NCBI RefSeq assembly: GCF_000220255.1 | Contig: NZ_GL982513.1 | Coordinates: 1,516,225 to 1,561,659 of the forward strand | Reading direction: 5' to 3' | Source: Prevotella pallens ATCC 700821 | GTDB taxonomy: Bacteria; Bacteroidota; Bacteroidia; Bacteroidales; Bacteroidaceae | Length of the DNA: 45,435 nt | Part shown: in pieces, positions 1-8,992 of the stretch | Layout: each line of letters starts with the position of its first letter | Position numbering within the stretch: position 1 is the stretch's first letter | Notes under the pieces: model-generated | What the model was told of the DNA's origin: nothing | Seen by the model: only the letters and a program-made list of their open reading frames with translations | Database searches by the model: none | Program-made: the position numbers and the translations under genes

Positions 1-360
1 AGGAGAATGTCTTGAGCCTAAACCGTCCGCTGATGATTGCCTATTATCTCAAAGAAGATCTTAAGGAAATATGGAATCAGTGTACTAAGCAAAAAGCTAA
101 AGCTGTGTTGGATGAATGGGTAAAGCAAGCTATAGAATCTAAAATACAGCCATTGGTGAAAATGGCTTCAACTATTAGAGCATACAAGACATACATATTA
201 GCATGGTATGACCATTATATAACAAATGGAACTATTGAAGGCATTAACAATAAAATAAAGGTTCTGAAAAGACAGATATATGGATTCAGAAATGAGGAAT
301 ACTTCACATTAAGGCTATATGCATTGCATGATAGGCGTCTACGCATTTAACGGAAGAACC
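1..360 (+). mobile_element. Right end of an ISL3-family insertion sequence (cut by window edge)
   Basis: The partial transposase gene plus about 10 nt after its stop form the 3' end of an IS. The last bases, AAGAACC at 354-360, fit the GGTTCTT-type terminal inverted repeat usual in ISL3 elements. The left end lies outside the window, so neither the second terminal repeat nor a target duplication can be checked. Confidence 0.6.
3..350 (+). CDS. ISL3-family transposase, C-terminal part (partial at window start)
   Basis: This is the C-terminal third of an ISL3-type DDE transposase. The frame is open to the left edge of the window (codons from base 3), so the TTG at 12 is not a real start. Visible family features are the RPLMIAYYLKEDL stretch near the left edge and the C-terminal block NGTIEGINNKIKVLKRQIYG, which matches the conserved region around the catalytic glutamate (here the E of TIEG). 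The stop lies about 10 nt inside the presumed IS end. It is more AT-rich than, and clearly different from, the second ISL3 element at 2595-3903, so it belongs to another subgroup. Whether it is intact cannot be told because the 5' part is outside the window. Confidence 0.85.
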   Translation, partial: ENVLSLNRPLMIAYYLKEDLKEIWNQCTKQKAKAVLDEWVKQAIESKIQPLVKMASTIRAYKTYILAWYDHYITNGTIEGINNKIKVLKRQIYGFRNEEYFTLRLYALHDRRLRI

Positions 361-698
361 AACTATATACTAACAAAACACTGTTAATATTAGCCCTCAT
401 CCTTTCATTTAGAGTCTTCTATTGCCCTCTATAAACTAAACATCACTATATCAACTTTTAGGTAAAACTATTTTTCCTGTCATATCTGTCACATCTTATA
501 TACTCATAACCCTTTTATCGTCAATAAAATACGACAAATGTTAAAAGTGACAGCAACATACATTTAAACTAAATGTGGTGTTATTCACATATAAACATCT
601 CAAAATAACAAGATATTGATATAATGATAAAAAGCAGATACAAATAATTTCACTAAGAATGTATTTTCTTGAAGGAATAAAACATTTTATAAGAAAAA
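361..698. other. Gene-free AT-rich stretch after the IS
   Basis: No ORF with coding character, no clear hairpin and no obvious repeat is seen in this stretch. It is the boundary between the IS end and a decayed small gene. Confidence 0.5.
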
Positions 699-975
699 TT
701 ATCTATCTTTGTATCCGAATTCCAGTGTACCTATATAAAAGTGTACACTATAAAGAGTTCTATCTTTTAAAAGAGCGTTTGAAATCATCTTCTGCACGTA
801 ATCTGGACAATTACATTCACCGAGGATGGCGGCAATACGCTCATGCTTGGGATTATTGTACCCTTTTCCAAAGGGAATGATATACCTCAATGCGTGGGCT
901 ATTGTTTGTTATTCGGTGAAAAGCAGTCCAGAGCTTCGTGTAGAATAACATTCAATAGTTCCCACGCTTTTTCAT
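699..975 (-). pseudogene. Broken small gene of unknown function
   Basis: On the minus strand two protein-like segments lie in different frames. From an ATG at 975, adding one base in the A5 tract that follows would give KKAWELLNVILHEALDC, which continues to a stop just after PNNKQ. The next frame then carries TIAHALRYIIPFGKGYNN and continues through a cysteine pair (GECNCPDY) to a stop at 699-701. Read together they would give a protein of about 90 residues with two frameshifts. I do not recognise the family. The evidence is only the protein-like composition of both pieces, so this could also be chance. It sits beside IS remnants, which fits decay. Confidence 0.35.
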
Positions 976-1169
976 TTTAAAATTTAATTTAGAAACACAT
1001 ATTTCTGGGAAACAGTCTGTGTACTATTAGACAACTATTTACATTTTAAAAATGTATCTAGTATATTAAAACCTATAATAATATTTTCGACTATTAATTA
1101 TACATTAAAAGTATTTCTTATGGAAAAACAACAGGAGTAGACTTATACAATAAAGTACTGAGTCTATCT

Positions 1170-1880
1170 ATGCAAAACCCTAGTATGAAAGTTAACAGAG
1201 AAGAGTTTCTAAACAACGTTTTCTCCGATTTTTGCACAGAACAAGAATTGGAACAAATCATCAAAGAAAATCCACGTACTGTATTAGACTTAGAATTAAT
1301 AGATGCTGTCGCAGATAATGTGATATCCACATCACGATACAAGGTTTCTATTATCTCAACTTTAACTGGTATCCCAGGAAATCCTATTGCCGCGACAGGA
1401 CTAGGCATCGCAGATTTAGCACAATATTATGGGTTTTATATAAATCTTTGTCAAAAGTTAGCTTATCTATATGGCTACCCAGATTTTCAAAAAGATGGAG
1501 AATTAAACCCAAACAGTCTAAATATAATAACTCCAATGATCGGAGTAATGTTTGGGGTAAATGCAGCTTCAAAAGTTTTAGCCGATATGACAAAAAAAAT
1601 AGCTATACAGGTTGCAAAAAGAATTCCTGTTATAACATTTGGTCACGCTGCATGGTATATGCTTATAAAACAAATATCAAAATGGATTGGTATACGTATG
1701 TCAAAGCAATTATTGGCTAAATCGGTTTCAAAAGCTCTCCCAGTTATAGGTGGATTGGTATCAGGTGGGCTGTCCTACGCAACATTTGGTCCAATGGCAA
1801 AGAAACTTGCTAAAGATTTAAGACTCCATAGTAAAGTATTCAAGAATACAAAAGATACTATTAAGGAAAACAACGACTGA
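1170..1880 (+). CDS. EcsC-family-like protein
   Basis: The protein has 236 residues from Met at 1170. The middle part resembles the EcsC/DUF697-like fold: a run of small and hydrophobic residues (STLTGIPGNPIAATGLGIAD), a conserved-looking LAYLYGYPDF, then two hydrophobic segments ending in a Gly-rich hairpin (ALPVIGGLVSGGLSYATFG). Such proteins are associated with membranes; their function is unclear. The reading frame stays open upstream of Met1170. An ATG at 1120 followed by an A5 tract would join this frame if one A were added, giving a start MEKTTGVDLYNK. The annotated start may therefore be internal and the gene slightly frameshifted. The next gene follows 57 nt later on the same strand. 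The family assignment comes from pattern recognition only. Confidence 0.6.
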   Translation: MQNPSMKVNREEFLNNVFSDFCTEQELEQIIKENPRTVLDLELIDAVADNVISTSRYKVSIISTLTGIPGNPIAATGLGIADLAQYYGFYINLCQKLAYLYGYPDFQKDGELNPNSLNIITPMIGVMFGVNAASKVLADMTKKIAIQVAKRIPVITFGHAAWYMLIKQISKWIGIRMSKQLLAKSVSKALPVIGGLVSGGLSYATFGPMAKKLAKDLRLHSKVFKNTKDTIKENND

Positions 1881-1937
1881 GTCTAAAACAAAGAACAGTA
1901 CTTCAGAAAACTATTTCTAAAACATAAAAATATCATT

Positions 1938-2516
1938 ATGAACAAATCTTTCAAGAAACGTACTATTATTTTTTTAAGCTTATTGTTATTATGCAACTAC
2001 AATGCTATTTGTGAAACGAGAACAAGGGGGTACTCCAAAGCATCAAATATAGAAGAAATGATCACACATTCATCTTCTCAGTTCATAACATTGAGTAATT
2101 CAAATTATCAGCGTCCGAAAACAAATACGACATTAGTAGGTCACACATTCCAATTTATGTTTGGCTCAGAAACAGATCCCAAATTAGCATGTTTTGATAA
2201 TGAGGCTTTCTCCTTAAAACTTTCATTTAATCTACAATTTATTTCTGCTACAAAAGTAAAGGTATACATTAGACCTATTATGAAGAAAAATAAAATTACT
2301 GCCTATATTGGAGGTGATGCATATTCATCAACCTTTGAGAGTGCTTACAGAAATATGCTCGAAGAATGTAAAATGAGAGATGAGACTGTTACTTATACAT
2401 ATAACAATGGTATTGTAAAATTTAAATCTTCCGTTTTAGGGAATCGTTCCTTGAAAATATCCAATAATGGAAAGTCATTAATAGAAGATAAATTCGCTTT
2501 TAATAAAATAAAGTAA
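1938..2516 (+). CDS. Secreted protein of unknown function
   Basis: The protein has 192 residues with a clear Sec signal peptide: a basic start (MNKSFKKR) and a hydrophobic core (IIFLSLLLL), with cleavage likely after about residue 25 (NAICE). The mature part is rich in Ser, Thr, Asn and Lys with alternating polar and hydrophobic residues, suggesting beta structure; there is no lipobox. I recognise no domain. It follows the EcsC-like gene by 57 nt and ends 34 nt before a hairpin terminator, so the two may form a short operon. Both lie between two IS elements, so they may be accessory cargo. Confidence 0.6.
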   Translation: MNKSFKKRTIIFLSLLLLCNYNAICETRTRGYSKASNIEEMITHSSSQFITLSNSNYQRPKTNTTLVGHTFQFMFGSETDPKLACFDNEAFSLKLSFNLQFISATKVKVYIRPIMKKNKITAYIGGDAYSSTFESAYRNMLEECKMRDETVTYTYNNGIVKFKSSVLGNRSLKISNNGKSLIEDKFAFNKIK

Positions 2517-2550
2517 AACAATACTTATTATTGCTTCAAAAGAAAAGACA

Positions 2551-2580
2551 GCACCATTTGAGTAATCATTTGGTGCTTTT
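2551..2580 (+). terminator. Rho-independent terminator of the secreted-protein gene
   Basis: Stem GCACCA (2551-2556) pairs with TGGTGC (2571-2576). An inner stem TGA/TCA closes a GTAA loop, and a T-run follows from 2577. It lies 34 nt after the stop at 2516. Confidence 0.8.
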
Positions 2581-2594
2581 TATTTTATATTTCT

Positions 2595-3903
2595 GGTTCT
2601 GCGGGATTTAGTGTGAATTAACATACCGTATCCCGCATTAAGCGGCACGAAATTCGTATCTTTGTAGTCAGTATGATGACAACCGAAGATATATTATCCA
2701 AGCTGCTGCTCCACAACAACAATGATTGGGAGATTGAGAATGTGACCTGTGATGACTCCACCGAAGAGATACATATCATGCTCAAATATCGCTATGACAC
2801 CATCAAGGTTGAAAAGAAAGAATTCCCTATATTTGACTTCCGTCATAAACGGAGTTGGCGGCATTTAGATATGTGGCACAGTACAAGACCATCCTTGAGG
2901 CTCGTATTCCTCGTTACCATGATGGCGAAGAGGTCAAGAGTGTCGCTGTCCCCTGGGCATTACCAAACTCCCGGCTGTCTTGGCTGATGAAAAAAAACGA
3001 TAGAAACGCTCCTCTCCACCAAAAATCAGACAAAGACTGCACGTCTTCTCAGCCTTACTTTCGAGCAGGTACATGGCGTTATGCTTCGCGCCGTTGAACG
3101 AGGTTTGGATAAGCGTGACAAGACTCGTATCTACAAGCATGTGTGCATAGATGAGAAGTCTATCCGCCGTGGTCATGAGTATGTCAGCATGCTCTATGAT
3201 GGAGATACCGGTCATGTTATCGAAGTAGAAGCAGGCCGAAGCGCCAAAAGCATTGATAATCTGTGCACTAAAGCGCTCACAGAGAAACAGCGCAATTCGG
3301 TTGAAACGGTATGTACAGACATGTGGGAGCCTTTCATTGATGGCGCTGTGAAGTATTTCCCCAATGCCAGCCACTGTCATGACTTGTACCACTGCGTTAC
3401 CTATTTGAACGATGCCGTCGACAAGGTGCGCAAGCGTGAGGTTAAGGAGATCAAGGAACTGCGCAGTACAAGTATCTTTGGCTCAAGGACAAGTCCAAAT
3501 ACACTCCCAACGACCGTCGGAGATTTGATATGCTGGAGAATGCCGAGTATCAGGTCTCGCAAGCTTGGAAAGTCAAAGAACTCTTTCGTGATCTCCTTCG
3601 CCTTAACTATCATAGAGATGTGGAGGCTTATGGTATGTTGGGAGACTGGATGGCAGATGTCTTGCTGTACAACATTGAAGAGATCAACGGTGTTGTCTTT
3701 ATGTTCAAGAGACACCTCAAAGGCATCATTAGAGTCATGGTTACTGGCGCCAACAACGGCAAAGCTGAGAGAACCAACGGATCGATTCAAGAAATCAAAA
3801 CCATCGGCAGAGGATATGGTACTGCCGAACGCTATCGGATAGCGATTCTATTCTTCTATGGTGGGCTAGACATATGTTAACTCACACTAATTACAGTAGA
3901 ACC
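2595..3903 (+). mobile_element. Complete but inactive ISL3-family insertion sequence
   Basis: The ends are imperfect 28-bp terminal inverted repeats at 2595-2622 and 3876-3903. Both begin GGTTCT at the outer edge, share an inner block TTAGTGTGA and end in TTAAC. Inside is one ISL3 transposase gene broken by three frameshifts, preceded by a TATCTTTG promoter box (2657-2664). The transposase stop (3878-3880) lies within the right repeat. The 8-bp flanks (2587-2594 and 3904-3911) do not match, so the target duplication has been lost or the insertion was rearranged. The right end lies directly against the left arm of a 20-bp terminator hairpin. The internal sequence is visibly more G+C-rich than the flanks. 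Confidence 0.85.
2673..3880 (+). pseudogene. ISL3-family transposase, three frameshifts
   Basis: A full-length ISL3 transposase can be read across three frame changes. Frame 1 (from 2673) holds the N-terminal region up to FRHKRSWRHLDMW. Near 2876 the frame shifts and continues QYKTILEARIPR to VPWALPNSRLSWL, the zinc-binding-type N-terminal domain. A second shift lies at the A8 run near 2990; after it come the first catalytic region (CIDEKSIRRGHEYVSMLYDG) and the second (CTDMWEPF). A third shift near 3465 precedes YLWLKDKSKYTPNDRRRF and the C-terminal block NNGKAERTNGSIQEIKTIGR with the catalytic glutamate, ending ILFFYGGLDIC. The DDE residues can all be seen, but no single frame encodes them, so the enzyme is inactive unless the frameshifts are sequencing errors. 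Confidence 0.85.
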
Positions 3904-3954
3904 AAAATAAAGAAACACGGTAAACATATTTTGCTTACCGTGTTTCTTTATTTT
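3904..3954. terminator. Long bidirectional terminator hairpin
   Basis: A perfect 20-bp stem (3904-3923 with 3935-3954) surrounds an 11-nt loop. The stem is A/T-rich at the base and G/C-containing (ACACGG/CCGTGT) near the loop, so it gives a T-run in both directions. It lies 35 nt past the stop of the minus-strand porin gene, which it most likely terminates. Its left arm begins immediately after the IS terminal repeat. Confidence 0.85.
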
Positions 3955-3989
3955 ATATTGTAATGGTACTTATTTATAGTTTACTAATC

Positions 3990-5615
3990 TTAGAGTCGGT
4001 AGCCCACTGTTAATAAGAGTTGCCCTCTATTATTATCCACCTTTGCTCCTACTGCCTGATTTGAATATGATGTAGTGTTGCCTGTTGCAGTGTCGTGGAT
4101 GGAAAAATTCATTGTAGAGAATGGATAGAAAGTACCCTTTTGCATACTATATTGATATGCTAAATCAACATTAAATTTGTTTATTTGATAGCCAATACCA
4201 AATGTAAATCTATTGGTAGAATCCCAATTTACAAAATCTGTTGATGAAGAATAAGCACTTCCTGGAGATACAATAGTAGGGTCCTTTTGTGCATCTTTAT
4301 TATATTTCGGGCTTATATAGTTATAACCTAAACGTAAAGCTAAGTTGCTTGTGGGCTTGTATTCAGCACCCATCTTCAAAGTACTAACACCTTTAAGAGC
4401 TTGTTTGGTATGCTTATTCATCGACTTATCAGCAGAAGAAGTCTCATAATAGGTTCCATAATAATCGTTATAATAGCCACCATCGTTTATGCGAGAGTCG
4501 AGCGTAGAATGATCCTCGAATTCGTATGTTAAGCCTAATGCTAGATAATTACCCACTGTATGACCCAAAGAAAGGCCGAACTTCCAAGGAGTCCATAGCT
4601 TATAATCATAACTATTAGGCACTTCTCCCCAGTCATTCTTACCACCGGTGTTAGTATTCCTATCAATACGAGTAACGTTTGACGTTGTTAAATCGTACCA
4701 AGTCGGTGTTTTAACATAAGCACCAATGCGGAAAGGAGAACTTGCAATAGGTCTAACAATAATACCGGCAGTAATATCGAATCCTGTACCAGTTATACGG
4801 CGAATATCTAAAACACTAACGTCTCCTACTCCATTAGATAACCTTTCATTGTATCTACTTTCTGAATCATAATGTACGTCCTTCAATCCAAATGTTAAAC
4901 CAAGGTAGAATTGGTCTTGGATGCTACCACTAATATTGAAATCATAGTTACCTACATAGCCTGTACTTGCCTTATCAAAGGTATAAGAATCAGCTAAATA
5001 ATTATTGAACTTGCCTGCAGTAGTAGCATCAGGCAACAATGTATTAAAGTACAAATAGTCTAATTGATTCCATGTCCATGATACAAAATTAGCTTGTGGA
5101 GAGGCAAAGCCGATATATGCATCATCTTTTTTACGCACATCAAAACCTCCATAGTTTTCTGAACCAAGCACATGTTTTAAGTAAGACTGATTGTTTTGAG
5201 AACCATTACCTAACTTTCCACTTGCATTTAACAAGAAATCGAAGTTCTTTCCTTTAGTGTAATTAAAGCCAAAGTTAAGATTAGAACCACGAGAAGCACG
5301 TGTGGTATATACAAAACCTATTTGATCGAAACTAGCATTAGTCTTTTTTCCATCACCATACTCCTTTCCATTACTTTGCATAAGTAGTCCACCACTTACA
5401 GATAACTGACTTCTACGGAATAAACCAATACCAGCAGGATTACTACCTATTGTAGAAACATCTGCACCAAGAGCCTCCATAGCTCCACCCATTCCTACAT
5501 AACGCGCTGTACCATTAAGGTCTGTACTCGTTAGATTTGCATTTTCGTATGTCTCTTGAGCTGCTACAGGCAATGAAAATAATGTCGCAGCAAGCAAATA
5601 ATACTGTATCTTCAT
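3990..5615 (-). CDS. FadL/OmpP1-type outer-membrane porin
   Basis: The protein has 541 residues with a Sec signal peptide (MKIQYYLLAATLFSLPVAAQ). The mature N-terminus shows the family pattern of OmpP1/FadL/TodX hydrophobic-compound channels: LNGTARYVGMGGAMEALGAD followed by SNPAGIGLFRRS, the conserved G-MGGA and NPAG-G motifs. The rest is alternating beta-barrel strands rich in Tyr, Gly, Asn and Ser, and it ends with an aromatic-rich terminal strand (LLLTVGYRL) typical for BAM insertion. Family members take up long-chain fatty acids or aromatic compounds; in Bacteroidales the substrate is unknown. It lies 54 nt downstream of the Tyr/Gly-rich protein gene on the same strand and is probably co-transcribed with it. 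Confidence 0.85.
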   Translation of the reverse strand: MKIQYYLLAATLFSLPVAAQETYENANLTSTDLNGTARYVGMGGAMEALGADVSTIGSNPAGIGLFRRSQLSVSGGLLMQSNGKEYGDGKKTNASFDQIGFVYTTRASRGSNLNFGFNYTKGKNFDFLLNASGKLGNGSQNNQSYLKHVLGSENYGGFDVRKKDDAYIGFASPQANFVSWTWNQLDYLYFNTLLPDATTAGKFNNYLADSYTFDKASTGYVGNYDFNISGSIQDQFYLGLTFGLKDVHYDSESRYNERLSNGVGDVSVLDIRRITGTGFDITAGIIVRPIASSPFRIGAYVKTPTWYDLTTSNVTRIDRNTNTGGKNDWGEVPNSYDYKLWTPWKFGLSLGHTVGNYLALGLTYEFEDHSTLDSRINDGGYYNDYYGTYYETSSADKSMNKHTKQALKGVSTLKMGAEYKPTSNLALRLGYNYISPKYNKDAQKDPTIVSPGSAYSSSTDFVNWDSTNRFTFGIGYQINKFNVDLAYQYSMQKGTFYPFSTMNFSIHDTATGNTTSYSNQAVGAKVDNNRGQLLLTVGYRL

Positions 5616-5669
5616 AACTTTCTTTTTGTTATCTACTTTTTAACAAACTCTTTACAATAAAAAACACTT

Positions 5670-6710
5670 TTATCGGTGCCCGCCAAAGCTTCCTCCACCA
5701 GAACGAGAACCACCAAAACTTCCCCCACCAAAGGTTCCACCAGAACGAGAGCCACCAAAGTTACCTCCACCGAATGTATTAGCTGGACGTGATTCGTATG
5801 TCTGTGGTCTACTACGTTCTATATTAAACGAATTATCGCGGCTATATGAATCCCGTCTGACAGTGCTTTCAAAGTTTCTGTTTCGAGAAGAGTTACCAAA
5901 ATTACCACCTCTGTTATAAGAAGAATTATCTCTTTCAATAACAGTTCGACTATTTAATCTTCCAAATTGTCCACTACGCGCACCCATACTGCCGAATGAA
6001 CGAGTTGAACCTGCATTGTTCATCTGATTAGTGTAAACTGTACTATAGCTTCCGAAGCGTCCTCCTTGTCCATTCCAATGATTAGCTGTACCAGAATGTC
6101 CCGTTGTATAGCTATATCCAAATACCGGTCTAGCGTAGCCATAATAATAGTATGGATAACCCCAACCATAGTAGCCATAACCCCATGGGTCATACCAACT
6201 ATTACGATAACCATAAAATCCCCATGGATAATAGTAATCAATAAAGAATGGATCATAATAACCTATATACCAAGGATTCCAATAGCCGAATGCAGAACGG
6301 AAACCAAAACTAGTATATCCATAGAACCAAGGATCGTAATAACCGTAGAAATCATCGAAGCGCCCCATACGACGACTATACGCAAAGTCACTGTCGTCAG
6401 TATCGAAGTAACGATCGAACTGATAAATTGTATCTATTTGGGAGGTTCCATCAATATTTTTTATCTGCACGATGTCATTACCTAATGAGTCTCTACCTAT
6501 CTTTTTATAAACTTTATCTAAAGTTTCTCTGCGGTTATATTCGTTATCTGACTTATTTATACCGCTATAATAAGTATTTCGTCGAGCAGCTTTTTCCGCC
6601 TTATATTCACGAATAGACTCCTTCGATGGTGTGAAATATACATCATCTTGTGCCAATAATGTAGTAGGCAGAAAAAGAGCCATAATTGAAAATAGAACTA
6701 ACTTTTTCAT
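5670..6710 (-). CDS. Secreted Tyr/Trp- and Gly/Ser-rich low-complexity protein
   Basis: The protein has 346 residues with a signal peptide (MKKLVLFSIMALFLPTTLLAQ). There are three zones. A charged N-terminal part runs to about residue 100. A central zone of about 90 residues is extraordinarily rich in Tyr, Trp, Gly, Phe and Pro (repeated YDPW, WGYPYYY, FGYWNPW patterns). The C-terminal 130 residues are Gly, Ser, Arg and Phe rich and end in repeated GGSFGGSRSGG blocks. No catalytic domain is visible. The aromatic and glycine-rich composition suggests a disordered, adhesive or structural surface protein. It precedes the FadL-like porin by 54 nt, so the two may work together in the envelope. The antisense ORFs over this gene are artefacts of its low complexity. 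Confidence 0.7.
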   Translation of the reverse strand: MKKLVLFSIMALFLPTTLLAQDDVYFTPSKESIREYKAEKAARRNTYYSGINKSDNEYNRRETLDKVYKKIGRDSLGNDIVQIKNIDGTSQIDTIYQFDRYFDTDDSDFAYSRRMGRFDDFYGYYDPWFYGYTSFGFRSAFGYWNPWYIGYYDPFFIDYYYPWGFYGYRNSWYDPWGYGYYGWGYPYYYYGYARPVFGYSYTTGHSGTANHWNGQGGRFGSYSTVYTNQMNNAGSTRSFGSMGARSGQFGRLNSRTVIERDNSSYNRGGNFGNSSRNRNFESTVRRDSYSRDNSFNIERSRPQTYESRPANTFGGGNFGGSRSGGTFGGGSFGGSRSGGGSFGGHR

Positions 6711-6907
6711 ATTATCATCTCCATTTTATTTGTTTTTCTTTCTCTTACTTCAACAGATGCAAAAATACTACATCTCTATGTGCAAATATACGGATTTTCC
6801 CTAACCTAAAATAGGTTTTTCCCTATTTTTTGAAATATTCAACACAAATGTATTACCTCATAAGTAGAAAGAATCATAAATATGTTATCTGTTCAAAACA
6901 TTTTAAG

Positions 6908-6915
6908 TATATTTG
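6908..6915 (+). promoter_or_regulatory. -7 box of the fucosidase-cutC promoter
   Basis: TATATTTG fits the Bacteroidetes -7 consensus TAnnTTTG and lies 20 nt upstream of the fucosidase ATG. No good TTTG is seen at the -33 spacing, so the promoter may be weak or activator-dependent. Confidence 0.5.
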
Positions 6916-6935
6916 CACAAAAATAATAAATAGAA

Positions 6936-8294
6936 ATGAAAAGACTAATTACTACATCTCTATTGGCTTTTGCGCTAACAATACCTAACATTATACAAAT
7001 AAAAGGCCAAGAACAAGTGAGGAACAACCAGATGAAAATATCTCAAAGTTTCCATAAAGAATATGTTCCTACTGCTGAAAATATAGCTGCACGTAAACGA
7101 TTTGAAGGCTTTCGTTTCGGAATATTTTTACATTGGGGCATCTATAGTACATTTGCGCAAGGCGAATGGTATTTAAACAACAAGATAAATAAAGATGAAT
7201 ATGCCAAAGCTGCATCAGCTTTTTATCCATCTTATTTCGATGCTAACGCATGGATAAAGGCTATTAAGGATTCAGGTGCTAAGTATATTACCTTCACTTC
7301 ACGCCACCATGACAGCTTTTCTATGTTTAAAACAAAGGAAAGTAACTATAATATAGTTGATGCAACTCCTTTTAAACGAGATGTTTTAAAGGAACTTGCA
7401 AATGCCTGTCATCAACAGAATATAGACTTACACATATACTATTCCATACTCGATTGGATAAGAGAGGATTATCCTATCGGTAGAACTGGACTTTATACTG
7501 GCAGAAACTTGAAGCCCAACTATGATTCTTATTTTAACTTTATGAAAGGACAAATAAGTGAATTGCTCCATAATTATGGAAAAGTTGGTGCGATTTGGTT
7601 AGATGGCTACTGGGATCACGATAGCGATAGTATCCCCTTCGATTGGCGTATGGAAGAATTCTATCGTTACATTCATAGCATTCAACCTGCTTGTTTAATC
7701 GGCAACAACCATCACATAGCACCGATAAATGGTGAAGATTTCCAAATGTTTGAGCGCGATTTACCAGGTGAAAATAAAGCTGGACTGTCTGGGCAGGCTA
7801 TCAGTCATCTACCTCTTGAGGCTTGTCAAACTATGAATGGTATGTGGGGATATAAGGTTTCAGATATCGACTATAAGTCAACTAACCAACTAATAGAGCT
7901 CCTTGTTCGTTCTGCAGCTAAGGGAAGTAATCTTTTACTCAATATTGGCCCACAACCAAACGGTGAACTTCCTGCCCTTACACTCGACCGTCTACAAGGT
8001 ATTGGAAAATGGATGCAAAAGTACGGAGCTAGTATCTATGAAACAATGGCAGGCAATGTGCCTGAATGTACTTGGGGTGTAAGTACATCAAAGGGTAAGA
8101 AAACTTATTTACACGTGCTAAAGCAAGATGCAGAAACCATATCTTTCACAATACCAATAAAACCCAAATACATTATCGATTTCCTTTCGCACAAGCCTCT
8201 TCCGTATAATTATAATAAGAAAACTAAGGTCCTTAATATTAATATTGGTAATCATAAGGGCATTGTTGATTATGTTGTAGAATTAGAGAAATAA
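6936..8294 (+). CDS. Alpha-L-fucosidase, glycoside hydrolase family 29
   Basis: The 452-residue exported enzyme would release L-fucose from glycans such as mucin or host glycoproteins. A signal peptide is seen (MKRLITTSLLAFALTIPNII). The GH29 signature follows in order: FGIFLHWGIYST near residue 65, KYITFTSRHHDSFSMF, and AIWLDGYW, where Asp223 is the expected catalytic nucleophile. The length is typical of the bacterial two-domain enzymes; the C-terminal 90 residues look like the usual beta-sandwich. There is no lipobox, so it is likely periplasmic. cutC starts 5 nt after its stop, indicating one transcript. The acid/base residue cannot be assigned safely by eye in this family. Confidence 0.9.
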   Translation: MKRLITTSLLAFALTIPNIIQIKGQEQVRNNQMKISQSFHKEYVPTAENIAARKRFEGFRFGIFLHWGIYSTFAQGEWYLNNKINKDEYAKAASAFYPSYFDANAWIKAIKDSGAKYITFTSRHHDSFSMFKTKESNYNIVDATPFKRDVLKELANACHQQNIDLHIYYSILDWIREDYPIGRTGLYTGRNLKPNYDSYFNFMKGQISELLHNYGKVGAIWLDGYWDHDSDSIPFDWRMEEFYRYIHSIQPACLIGNNHHIAPINGEDFQMFERDLPGENKAGLSGQAISHLPLEACQTMNGMWGYKVSDIDYKSTNQLIELLVRSAAKGSNLLLNIGPQPNGELPALTLDRLQGIGKWMQKYGASIYETMAGNVPECTWGVSTSKGKKTYLHVLKQDAETISFTIPIKPKYIIDFLSHKPLPYNYNKKTKVLNINIGNHKGIVDYVVELEK

Positions 8295-8299
8295 GAACT

Positions 8300-8992
8300 A
8301 TGCCGATATTAGAAGTTTGTACAGGTAGCTTACAAAGTGTTATAAATGCTGTAACAGGGGGTGCTAAACGTATAGAGCTATGCTCTGCTCTATCGCTTGA
8401 CGGACTAACACCTTCGTTGGGTCTCATAAAAATAGTACGTAAAATGTTTCCAGAACTCACCATTCATACACTTATAAGACCACGTGAAGGAGATTTCTTT
8501 TATAATGAAGAAGAAATAAAAGTGATGGAAGCTGATATTAAAGAAATACTTCCATATACTGATGCAATAGTCTGTGGTGCATTAACTATAGATCATAACA
8601 TAGATATAGCAACCACGCATCGACTGATTAACGCCTGCGAAGGAAAGCCCTTCACGTTTCATCGCGCTTTCGATGTTTGTAGAGAACCTTTGAGAGCTAT
8701 TGATGCGCTTGTAGAATTGAACTGCACACGCATTTTAACATCTGGTCAAGCACGTAGTGCCGAGGAAGGTATATCTGCATTGAAAGAATATGTAGAATAC
8801 ACTAAAGGACGACTAACAATTTTGCCAGGTGGAGGTGTAACACCTCAAAATGCAAAGAAGATACTTATTGCGACTGGTACAAACGAGATACATGGATCTG
8901 CATCAGGTATGACTGAATATAACAGAAAAGAAACTCTTGTAGAAACTGTAGCACAAATTATTCAGGAAATAGAACAAACTAATGACGTGTAA
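8300..8992 (+). CDS. cutC: CutC family protein (copper homeostasis protein CutC)
   Basis: The 230-residue cytosolic TIM-barrel protein has the CutC signature: LEVCTGSLQSVINAVTGGAKRIELCSAL at the N-terminus, then LIRPREGDFFYNEEE, FHRAFDV and LPGGGV. The start codon lies 5 nt after the fucosidase stop. The family was named for a copper phenotype in Escherichia coli, but its biochemical role is still uncertain. In Bacteroidetes it is often found next to glycoside hydrolases, so a role linked to sugar metabolism is possible (inference). The length is normal for the family. Confidence 0.9.
   Translation: MPILEVCTGSLQSVINAVTGGAKRIELCSALSLDGLTPSLGLIKIVRKMFPELTIHTLIRPREGDFFYNEEEIKVMEADIKEILPYTDAIVCGALTIDHNIDIATTHRLINACEGKPFTFHRAFDVCREPLRAIDALVELNCTRILTSGQARSAEEGISALKEYVEYTKGRLTILPGGGVTPQNAKKILIATGTNEIHGSASGMTEYNRKETLVETVAQIIQEIEQTNDV

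Noticed and set aside
659..880. Plus-strand 73-codon ORF
   Set aside because: It overlaps the better-supported minus-strand broken gene and has no recognisable coding features.
6066..6485. Plus-strand 139-codon ORF over the Tyr/Gly-rich gene
   Set aside because: It is an Ile/Thr-rich shadow created by the low-complexity codons of the real minus-strand gene.
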